DNA from: Isoetes taiwanensis
Taxonomy: Eukaryota; Streptophyta; Lycopodiopsida; Isoetales; Isoetaceae
Assembly: GCA_021234155.1 (NCBI GenBank)
Contig: JAJEKV010000059.1
Coordinates: 8,376,779 to 8,440,778 of the forward strand
Direction of reading: 5' to 3'
DNA length: 64,000 nucleotides
In this document: positions 35,229-44,938 of the stretch, piece by piece
How positions within the stretch are numbered: position 1 is the first letter of the stretch
How the letters are laid out: each line of letters opens with the position of its first letter
Notes under the pieces: model-generated
What the model saw: only the letters and a program-made list of their open reading frames with translations
Told to the model about the DNA's origin: nothing
Database searches by the model: none
Program-made: the position numbers and the translations under genes

Positions 35229-35751
35229 CTTTGCTTGGCTTAGTGTAAATCATGTATATGCTGAACATGATATCTAGGCCTAAAAACTTTCCTTCCCCTC
35301 TTGCACCTGCACAGATTCGGGTAGTTTCTTCAAGAACCTTCTTATTCGGTCATGATCGGGTTTTGAAACATCTTAAGAAAAGCTTGGATGCTTAGTGAAG
35401 GCAAACCCGATCCACGGGACATGGTTTCACGTCGGGACCAGCTCCAGCCATGAAGCTATGAAGGATGCCGCCGTATGCATCGATAAACCTTGTTACACTC
35501 TGCCATAATGTCTACGCTCGGGCAAAATTATTATACCGCAGTGGTTGCATCCATCTGGCTCCTCTAGCTCCTCCTCGAACTCTTCGGGATGTTTTAATTT
35601 TAAAATCCGTTCTTTCTCCACTATTTTGTCATACCATGTGCTAAACAGCTCCATGCCTTATCGACCCGCTATTTGCCATTCTCGTGGGCGGCCTCGATTT
35701 ATGACACTTAGAATGTGGCGCCTTTGTAGCGGCTTGATTTGCAATAGAGAC

Positions 35752-36130
35752 TAAGAACGCGTAGCAACGATCACGAAAATAACACTTCCTTAATTTATGC
35801 TATGCACAAATTCGCACCGTGGCTACGGTGCGAAAACAAGACCGATAAGTTATTCTATTCACAATTTAAGCGCACCGTGGCTCACGGTGCGAAAATACCC
35901 ATTCCATTTTTATTACATTGCACATTTTCGCATTGGCTACGGTGCGGCTTGAAAGACTTCAATATCTTATTGTATGTATAACCGCACTGCAACCGTGGCT
36001 GCGGTGCGAATATACCCTGCCTTTTTTTATGCTATGCACATTTTAAGATTGTGGCTCACGGTGCGAAAATAACCCTTCCATATTTTATGAGGAGCCACAA
36101 TTTAAGCGCCGTAAGTGCGGTGTGAAAACA
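35752..36130. repeat. Hairpin minisatellite with perfect CGCACCGT palindromes
   Basis: About six ~62-bp units. 35811-35834 is a perfect hairpin (arms TTCGCACCGT and ACGGTGCGAA, loop GGCT). 35871-35891 has arms CGCACCGTG and CACGGTGCG around GCT. Spacers read AATAACCCTTCC..TTTATGCTATGCACA. Confidence 0.85.
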
Positions 36131-36362
36131 CATCCACAATCGAGTTGTACATAACATGGCTACTTTAAGTCTTATATCCCAATGAAAGCAAATGTTTGCA
36201 ATTAATATACAATAGATCTACAGTTAACAATCACTTATATTTATATTAGATAGATTCATATCTGAGATATGACTTTGGGGGCATGCATGACCCCAATTTA
36301 TAGCATTCTTCTCTGCGCTTTCCCACCTTCGGCCATCTATCATGAAATGGAAGAAGTTTAAG

Positions 36363-37400
36363 TCATCTCAAACTCCAATTGGCGGTAGCCGAACATCGAA
36401 TAGAGACCACTAAGCTCTCGGCTCGGACTTTTGAGCGGTGATTATCCTTATGAATGTTCAAGTCTATGACAACGGAATGAGTGCCATCATTGTCATCTTG
36501 TTCGGCCCCAGAATCGGGCGTACTTTCTTCCTTCACGGACATTTCGCCATCTCCTATACTTAAAAGTGACATCTGAGTTTGCTTCCCAATGCAATATCTG
36601 AACCGAACCGTGTCTCGACTTATCCCGCATTCGGTACATTCGGCTCCATCGTGAAGTCGAGCACTCCAACCTTCAAGAAATACACTATCTAAAAACAATC
36701 CATGCATTTGTTGAATAAAAACATCTTCAAGGTCTTCTTTACATTGTCGGCGCTCTTGAATATGGCAATGAACAGATCAATTCCTAAATTTATCTTCACA
36801 TGCCCTTGAGACTCCTCCCTTCTCCTTCAATGCCGTGAACATTTCTGCGACAACTTACTCCGTGCTAATAAGATAGAAGTGGCATCGGAGGCTGCCCGAT
36901 ATAAATCGGACGGTGGGCAATGGAAGCTCGGGTTAGCTTGGATCTTAAGTGGAGAGTATTCATACCTCCGAACCATATACCCCTTTCTCCGGTATCTTTG
37001 GTGTGCTACCTTGAACAACAAGCGACCCATATCTTGGTGAAAGCAATGGAAAACACGCTTATCGAGTGTGAAGAGACGTTGTTCTCCACATCGGATATAC
37101 ACAAACCCGAGAGAATGGGAAGGAACCGGATAAAATCGAACTAATTTGAATATGGATTGCATAGAATTACATACTCACAATTTGCTTCTAACCGTGGGAA
37201 AGTTAAATTAAACTTGCTTATTTTTTCTTTTGCCATATCTGTTGGAGTGTATACATGCCTTACTTGTACAAATATCTCTTTGCCTGATCGAAATCCGACC
37301 ACCAAAGCCTTCCAATGTGCAGAAACATCATTTCTCCTGCATCTTTTGACTCGCCATTCACCTCGCATTGCAGGTTGGAGTGTAACAAAGCTCGATTCGA
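36363..37400 (-). pseudogene. Unrecognised minus-strand coding sequence near the right TIR
   Basis: Three minus-strand frames follow one another: 37368-37141 (KEIFVQVRHVYTPTDMAKEK), 37162-36827 (YEYSPLKIQANPSFHCPPSD) and 36707-36363 (FRYCIGKQTQMSLLSIGDG then an Asp/Glu-rich tail). Each overlaps the next in a different frame, as expected for one protein with two or three indels or short introns. No known family was identified. Its position just inside the right TIR suggests it is the 5' end of the element's leftward transcription unit. Confidence 0.4.
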
Positions 37401-37874
37401 CACCACGAAGCTTTCAAACTCATTTCCGATTTGTGATAGAGCTTATAGCCATCTAGTCACGGAATTCAAATCAGAATGTGGAGCGGAATCGAAATACTAG
37501 GAAAGGCTACGCGATTTTACCTTGATCGAAGTTTTTCGTGGGTCGAAACTCCCTTTAGCGCAGGTCGAAGCAGTTCCCGAGTGAACCCAAGCTCCCTTGG
37601 CGCGGGCAATCGATCTTCGCGCAAACTCTGTTGTGGAAAACACCTGAGCGGGAATTGAGGGCGGGAGCTAACGGTTATAATTGCCACGTGTGTAATCTGA
37701 CACCCGAAGCTAGAGGCACCGGACATTCACCGGGCTACGTGCAGTTGACACCTGGAAACGCGAAACCAAGGCTCGGTGAAAAAGTTCTGTACAAGCTCGG
37801 CTCCCCATTGGCCGCGAGCTTTTTGACGTGGCATCGAGTAAGGGCCCTTATTTGATCTCAAAAAAACTCTAATG

Positions 37875-38080
37875 GATCCATGCCCTGTCGAATATGGCAG
37901 AGGACCAGGCAGAACAAAACCCTAAGTTGAAGGGTCTCGAGCCTTGCATGCAAAGCAAGGAAAAAATACTTTTTGGTTAGCATAGAACTTTAAATTATAA
38001 AAAATATATATCAAAATTTATGGATTCAACCATGGGAATGTGTCACGAAAATTAAAGTGAGCGTATGTGCACTCTAGATG
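37875..38080 (+). other. Flank of the TIR element, short open start
   Basis: Just right of the TIR an ATG (37896) opens 28 codons (MAEDQAEQNPKLKGLEPC...). It may be the edge of a gene disrupted by the insertion, but no further exon was recognised. Confidence 0.2.
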
Positions 38081-38086
38081 TACCGA

Positions 38087-38494
38087 TTAGTACGTCTCAT
38101 GGAATACGATCATCAAATCATATAAAAACCTTAGGAAAAAAAGTACAAAAATACAAAAACAACCCCCTGTTATAATGCTAGATATGTGAATCTGAGACTT
38201 GGTTGTTTTATATATACTAAATTGACATTGCAGGCAAACCATAAGCAGCACACTCATCCCAAGACCAATTCCTGTAGTCCTGTACTTAATAGAGTCTATG
38301 TTAAAGATCCATCTTGTGCCACTTAGGTTACCAATCCAGACATTATATCCATTATATACATCTGGCAGAAATTGAAGAAAATAAGAACTGAGAATGTATG
38401 GCAAAACCAAAATCAAAATCAATGATGACATGAGAAGCTCATCGACTCTACCTTTTGTTTTGCTCAAACGTGGTCTAGATAAAGGGCTGTACAA
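38087..38494 (-). CDS. Possible small multi-pass membrane protein or exon, unrecognised
   Basis: The frame is open for 135 codons without an ATG at its start (the first codon is TTG). The first ATG gives about 115 residues. Three hydrophobic segments are visible: LILILVLPYILSSYFL, GLGMSVLLMVCLQ and IFVLFFLRFLYDLMIVF. No family, promoter or splice signal was found. It could be a chance open frame in AT-rich DNA. Confidence 0.25.
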   Translation of the reverse strand: MYSPLSRPRLSKTKGRVDELLMSSLILILVLPYILSSYFLQFLPDVYNGYNVWIGNLSGTRWIFNIDSIKYRTTGIGLGMSVLLMVCLQCQFSIYKTTKSQIHISSIITGGCFCIFVLFFLRFLYDLMIVFHETY

Positions 38495-38499
38495 TCTGC

Positions 38500-40900
38500 A
38501 CTATGCTTTTTTCGGGTAGAGATAGACATAGCATACCTATGCTGGAGTTTTGTTGTCCAAAAATCCTATCATCTTAGGCCCACAGCCATAATCCAGCCAA
38601 CATGCATTGTCCCTCTGCCATCTGCAAGAACCCAGGATAAGAATGTCCACCATTCCACCGATCAAATCCGATAGCTTGAACATCGTGGCATGCATGCCTC
38701 GATGCGGCGAGGAAGGGCACAAAATTAACCCTACTCTCCACAAATCGAAATTATTCCTCTATTCGAAATCATACTAAAGTTTTTTTCTCAATTTTGGGCA
38801 ATCGGAAATTATTTCCGGCTGCGAAAATAAACCAACACCTTAGGAAAATAAATTCAAAACAATTCCAAAAATATTTTTGGCCAGACCGGAAAAAGCCAAA
38901 TTAACAAGATAGATAGATTGAACTATATTCTTAAAGAATTTATGACCACAAGAATCAGGTCAAAACTTATAATAATGAAAGAGAAATAATTCATACCCTC
39001 AAACAACTCTTTTGAGCAAAATAGGGTTTGGCAACTTCATCTAATATCATATAATAGTAATAGTGAAAAAACTTGGGAACATGCAAATCAATACATTTTA
39101 TCATAACAAATCATTTACTTTTGATTTTAGTAAGATTTAGATCCCTTTGTGCTAAAAAACTTGAAGAATGCAATTTTGGACTCGTACGAAAACTGCTAAA
39201 TTGTATGAGATTTAGACAATCTCCCAACATATGCATGAATCTATTGGCCATGCAATTCTTACAGATCATAGAGAATCAAGTGAAGATTCAAAAGAAGGTG
39301 GTAAATTGTAAATGGGAGAAATTTCTCTCTTGATATATGAATTTAAGTGGCAGAGGTACGATGGACCAATTCTGGCCTATGGACCACAGATGGTCCAATG
39401 GACAACTCTAGTGTTATGATAAGTTCTCCTGACCTAAGCCTTTCGCGTCAAGTTTTTAACAAATTCTGGCAGTTAAATGTTGTGTTAATATGTTTGATCT
39501 TCTACAAACTAAAAATATACTTTCTAGGAAATGGGAAAAGTCTTCTGAAGCTTACATTTGCGAAATCCACGTAACTTGAAGGAAGGAATTCTATTGCTTT
39601 TGTCGCATATTACGATACCAGCCATTTGAGTTCAAATCTGGAATATAGTAGCCAAGCTGTGGGTGTGAGCCATGGATTCAAACTCTGGCACATTCTTACT
39701 TGCATCTACACATAAAGCGTCCATTGTTCTACCATTACTGCAACTCGAAGCCCTCAAAATATTCTCCTAAAAATAGAGGATAGCTATGGCCTCGCGTCCA
39801 ACAGTGAGAAGGGAACCCGCTGTGGTATGAATATTTGACTTTGGAAGCCATTTATATTAATATTCGACCTTATTTGCAGGCTTGCTTAATGATAAGCATT
39901 GAGGGGAAACTTTACATACAAGCTGTCAAGGATACAGACGCTAAAATTTGGATGCAGAATCTCAAATTATTTCCTATGGGACAGACTTATGGGTAAAGTT
40001 TGTAAGTGGATTTTTTTTTATTTGGAATAAAGAATGGATACTTTTGTTGTGTGTACCCATGGTAGATTGGTAATTACGATTGCAACGTAATAGGCCTGAA
40101 CATGGTGCACTAATTGTGAATGCCTCTTGGTAGATCAGCAATTGTGCTGCAACGCAATAGGTTTGAACAAGGGTGCAGAAGAGCGGTAATTGTGGTTGCA
40201 ACACAATAGGCCTGACAAAAATTGCATCCGTATCACAGAGATACAATTGCTTTGCAGAGATTAAAAGAGTAGGGACGCGGAGGTGCCAAAGATATATGCT
40301 ATTGTGGAAGTACAATAACATATATAACTGTTTCTTGAGTTCGCAGGTTTGAAAAACTTCCCGGTTCATGATGGTCGTGGAATAACCACCTTGAGAAGAG
40401 ATGGAACAAATTGGAGCGTACTTGGACGATCATGGACGATCTTTTTGAGAAGGGATGGATTGATATGGAGTAAAGCACGGGGGATGGTCCACGATGACTG
40501 GGTTATGAAGCATGCAAAATATGGCAAACATTACATGTTAATGTGTTACTCCCAAGTTTGCCTAGTAAAATATTAAAGGCAATGGATAACCTTTGGAAGG
40601 GGAGACATATATACCTAGGGACCTTTATTCTTATTGAAAATACTAATACAAGAAATTTATCGCGGCGGCCAAGGCCGCCGGGAACATTTCTCTTTTTCAA
40701 AACTGTGCAGTTGGACCCCAGTTAACGTCCAACATCTCTTCTACAATGGCCAAGTGATTCTAGATTGATGTGAAGCAACTTCGTAAGATCTTACATTCTA
40801 ACTCTAATTTAGAAATTACAAAGTACAATATTTAGCTTAGTCTTTTAAAAAGTTGGTCAATACTTTTTGTTATTGAAGGTTCATGTGTTCACAGACATCA
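38500..40900. other. Intergenic, no supported gene
   Basis: Only short frames are present. 39.35-40.5 kb has scattered local repeats (GGACCA/TGGTCC-type phrases and AATAGG(C/T)CTGAACA phrases near 40090-40215). Nothing with a domain or a splice-supported exon was seen. Confidence 0.45.
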
Positions 40901-40904
40901 AACA

Positions 40905-41350
40905 TCAAGTAGAATTATCAATTTGCAGAACTGAAGATGCCTCATCATCACTAGAATGATATTTTTGCGAATAATATAAATTACAAAATAAATCCAAAAG
41001 GAACTCCAATACATCATCTCTCGACACAAAGGCTGGTGAGTTACCAAAGGCGCTCATCCACCATCCATAAAAATCATCTAGATTTAGCTCAATAATGTAG
41101 TCTTTTTTCATCTGTGCCATCTCTGCAAATCAAAATATAATTGCAAATCAACTCAAACATTCGCTACAATTTCACACAACGATAGAATCCACATATGCAT
41201 TACGCCAAGATTAAGGATGAAAGAAAAATGCTAGTTTCATATTAAACAATCCAAGCTTTAGCAATGTAACAAAATGGGAGAATATTTACCTTGCATGCAA
41301 TTAGTGAAGCAGAAGAGAAGTGCTCACAATAGCGCTTCAAGTGCTCTCAA
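40905..41350 (-). CDS. Small gene, 71-residue acidic protein, 5'-UTR intron
   Basis: A TATA box (41376-41384) precedes a predicted 5'-UTR exon (about 41350-41290) that ends in a consensus donor (GCAAG then GTAAATATT). The intron 41123-41289 ends in a T-rich tract and TTTGCAG, and the coding exon starts with ATG at 41120, four bases past the acceptor region, running to a stop at 40905. The protein begins MAQMKKDYIIELNLDDFYGW and ends in a Ser/Asp-rich tail (SSDDEASSVLQ). It is acidic, has no signal peptide, and I know no homologue. The correct promoter, intron and ATG order makes it the best-supported small gene here. The 28-bp satellite lies just upstream. Confidence 0.5.
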
Positions 41351-41375
41351 TGCGTCGAGACAATAAGAAGGCCTT

Positions 41376-41384
41376 CTATTTATA
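41376..41384 (-). promoter_or_regulatory. TATA box (TATAAATAG)
   Basis: Reading the minus strand, TATAAATAG sits in a C/A-rich context about 30 bp upstream of the expected start site for the 41-kb small gene. It is a perfect plant TATA consensus. Confidence 0.6.
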
Positions 41385-41539
41385 AGATGGAGTTTTATTG
41401 GATGATCGACACACATGACTAATCTAGGGCTATATTTATGCCAAGTGCCTATATCACAACTTGCATGTAATCATTAATATCATTCGATATATATTTCATA
41501 TCCATAATTATCCTAAAATGGATATCATTAAGATTCTAT

Positions 41540-42290
41540 ATATATTGGGATTGATATCTTCTAACAAATTTGCCAATGGCCGCAATAAATGCAAAGTGCA
41601 CACATGTCGTGCTTTGATAATTATGCAATAAATGCAAAGCCGCATTAATGGCCGCAATAAATGCAAAGCGTATTAATGGCATAATAAATGCAAAGTGCAC
41701 ACATGTCGATGCTTTGATAATTAATAATAAATGCAAAGCATATTAATGGCCGCATTAAATGCAAAGCGTATTAATGGCCGCAATAAATGCAAAAGGTATT
41801 AATGGCCACAATAAATGCAAAGTGTACACATGTCGTGCTTTGATAATTCGCAATAAATTCAAAACGTATTAATGGCCGCAATAAATGCAAAGTTTAATGG
41901 CCACAATAAATGCAAAGTGTATTAATGGCCGCAATAAATGCAAAGCATATTAATGGCCGCAATAAATGCAAAGCATATTAATGGCCGCAATAAATACAAA
42001 AGGTATTAATGGCCACAATAAATGCAAAGTGTACACATGTCATGCTTTGATAATTCGCAATAAATTCAAAGCGTATTAATGGCCACAATAAATGCAAAGT
42101 GTATTAATGGCCGCAATAAATGCAAAGTGCACAAATCTGCCATAAATGCGATGAATGCAACGTGTCATTCTATGGTAATGCTCATATCTTCCTCCGCCAT
42201 AAATGCTCATAAATGACTCAAATCTGAAATTAATGCCATAAATGCCTCAATGCAACGTGTCATGCTCTCCTAATTTGTAAGGAAGATATT
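41540..42290. repeat. 28-bp satellite with interspersed CACATGTCGTGC modules
   Basis: The basic unit is AATAAATGCAAAGCGTATT followed by AATGGCCGC (28 bp), in about 20 copies. A second module, CACATGTCGTGCTTTGATAA, interrupts at about 41601, 41700, 41827 and 42034. The distances 99, 127 and 207 differ by roughly multiples of 28, so modules are separated by variable numbers of basic units. Two diverged relatives (AACGTGTCATTCTATGG, AACGTGTCATGCTCTCC) mark the right edge. Confidence 0.9.
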
Positions 42291-42299
42291 AGACGCGAG

Positions 42300-43050
42300 C
42301 AGAAAAATGTAACTGCCTTATAATAGGAAGGATAAAAGATTGTTGCACTACAAGGATGGAGTCGTGGAGATAAAAAAGCCGTCTACCTATTTGCACGTTC
42401 GGCCATTCTTTGATAAAAAGGGTCGGATCGAAACAATAGCAGATGCCTTTTGATAAATAAAGGGGGTTATCGATCTATAAAAGAAGGTCGTCAGCCAAAT
42501 TACAGAAAAGGAAGCGTATTGCGGTAGATTCCGACTTTAGTAAACTAGCTTTTCCCATCGTTGCTCCAACCCAGACTCCTTCCACGAGATCCGACCAGAT
42601 TGAGGCATTGGGTTGCTGCTCCTTTGCTCGAAGGCCTGAGATTGGCTCAGGCCATCATTGATTGTTGTCATTAAGCCTGTTCAAAGCCTGATGTTGATGT
42701 AGTCTGATCGATCATAAGCTGAAGGGCATTAAGCTGTGATCAATCCTTCATTCCTTAGCTTGAAGTCAAATTCTGTATACCAGCAGAGCATTCCTTCTTG
42801 AGACCAGCGTTCCTTCTGTACTTGAGACTTGAATAGTAGTACCGACCAGCTCAGATGAAGATTTGTAATTCAGGGGAGGATTCTTCCTATTGGATAAGCG
42901 GGATGCGAGTTTTTGCTCAAGAGCTATGCGAAGTAGCTAGAGATTTGTATGCCAATTGCTTTGCCATAACCCTATGGACCTGGTTTGGTGGTTAACCGTG
43001 TAATCCAATCAGTTTATCTGACATATATATTATATTTGGATCTTGTTCTT
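42300..43050 (+). other. Possible solo LTR or promoter-like block
   Basis: Contains TATAAAAGAAGG (about 42476), a GC-richer leader and runs of CTTGAG/CTGATC phrases, without coding capacity. The composition resembles a retrotransposon LTR (TATA box, then R/U5-like sequence), but TG..CA ends and a target-site duplication were not found. Confidence 0.25.
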
Positions 43051-44930
43051 CTATTGTGATGATGTTGATTAGTTATTTAGCCTCCCATAATCAATAAATC
43101 GTATCACTAATACTAGCTAGTCTATCAAACTCATACATTCATGTACATAGAAACCCACTAGTCTATGAGTCTTGAGGCATCCAGATAACTGGAGTTCCCA
43201 TATATGGATTTATGAGGGTACAGAAGAGATAGGCAGACATAATTACAGGGGTGCAAAAGAGACACTAGTCTATCAGACTCCTATAGATGTAGAGACACTA
43301 GTCTATTGAGCTGATACATACAACATAGATATCCCTTCTTAGCACTTAAAGCGACTGAATTTCCTCGACGTTTGAAAAGGTATTGGAAGGTATATTGTAG
43401 CTTATGGTTTTCTCACTAGTCTATGCAACAAAACCAATGCAAATGCTGGTTCTCACCAACTTCAGCAATAGCTTGATACACACAAGTTCTAGTTCAAATT
43501 AAAAGATATAATTACTATGAGTAGTTTAATCCTACCCTACTACATGGACACCGGGCTTACTTGCTTACTCCTTTGTGTAGAAAAAAACTTGTTACTATTG
43601 CCACTATTCATAAAGGGTCCCATCCTTTATGAATTGAAATTGACAAATAAGAATGACCACAAGTGTCGCGTAAGAGAGGCTTTGCACCTTTCACCCTTCT
43701 TTCCATTGTCTTTTATCCCCACCTAACATTTTTCTTGTGTCCCCCCCTAGCTATAATTCAAGATACCAAATTCTACAATGATATTTTGCATTTTCCAAAT
43801 TCTGCAGTGAGGCAAAGCTTATTATATTGCTATATTATTGCTCGAGTACCCTAAGGCAACAGAATATCCAATACAATGTCATCATCATTGGGCCATCATG
43901 CATTGTGGTGCTTATTTTATTGTTCCATCAATTTCTTTCGTCTCGCTTTTGGTAGTTTCATTTTGCTTGTCCACATATGTTTTACATTATATGACCAAAC
44001 ATTTATCACTGTATTAGGAAAGTAGATTGTCAACTATCAAAGCTAGGAAGGTAGATTGTCAATTATCAAAGATCTATTCACAAATCACAGGTTTTTCTCA
44101 ACCTGCTTGTTTAGAAACTTTCAATGCTTGTTTGAAATGTAGAAAAATTCTTAGGGACAAGAAATGTTCTACATTGTCTAGGCATACTTTCGCTAGGCAT
44201 GTGTGAAACATTTGGTGCCAAAGTGCTAGGCTGGTAAGGGGTGGCCTTATCTTCTTTCTCGTTCGTACGAGGGGTCGTGTTCTTCTTTTGTTTTGTTTTA
44301 TTTTACTTCATATACTATAATAGACCTTGCCCTCTAGTTTTGTTGTGGGCTTCATGCACTTGTTCTTATCATCCAATGGCTCTCCCTTCTATCTCCACCC
44401 AACTCTTTCCTTTTTTTTTCTTTCCCTTCTGTCCCCACTCTTGCTCTACTGCTAATTTTGGAGTGGGTTCAACTCTCTTAGGTTTGTAAATAATTTTTGG
44501 AACTTTTGGAACTGAGATACAAGAGTTTTTACAAAGCGCGAAAGACTCTCAATGCTTAGCATGTCAAAAAATTGCAACCTACTTAAAAACACATATAGTA
44601 ACTGGTATGGAACAGAATAGAATAATATTTCTAATATCTAGATAGCAACATTTATTACTTTACATCCAATCATGTAGCAATAGATGGGCACTATAGATAG
44701 ATAGATAGTACTTTTTACGTCATAGCTAAGTACCTAAAGTTTGAAAATTTTACTTCATGGTGTTGAATTTGTCGTCTGCCGGATCTTTGACAAGCGAGAC
44801 AGTCTAAAATTCTAGAAGTAGTGTTTTCCTCCTTGACCCAGTAGTGGTCCAACCTAGATAAAGCCCATTAGTGGTCCAACCTAGATATGTTCAAGCAGAA
44901 CGTACTGGTGTTTACGACATCACTCCAAGA
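43050..44930. other. Intergenic region upstream of the GRAS gene
   Basis: No coding family recognised. It has a two-copy ~31-bp repeat (GGAAAGTAGATTGTCAA type, 44016-44071), a short (ATAG)n run at about 44694 and a two-copy 29-bp repeat with AGTGGTCCAACCTAGATA (44842, 44871) within 100 bp of the GRAS start codon. These last two may be promoter elements, but this is only a guess. Confidence 0.45.
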
Positions 44931-44938
44931 CTCCAAAA

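Larger units (their letters stand above)
24952..37874. mobile_element. 12.9-kb element with 32-bp terminal inverted repeats
   Basis: 24952-24983 starts CATTAGAGTTTTTTTGAG, and 37843-37874 is its reverse complement with one mismatch over 32 bp. Between them lie a transposase-like plus-strand gene (26.3-28.1 kb), several minus-strand ORFs (32.7-33.5, 34.2-35.2, 36.4-37.4 kb) and hairpin minisatellites. Such a layout fits a large cut-and-paste DNA transposon. A convincing target-site duplication was not found; GATCC lies next to the right end and 5 bp away from the left end. An older nested composite is the alternative. Confidence 0.7.

Noticed and set aside
40660-40685. GCGGCGGCCAAGGCCGCC palindrome
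   Set aside because: A single GC palindrome with no repeat partner, terminator or element context that I could support.
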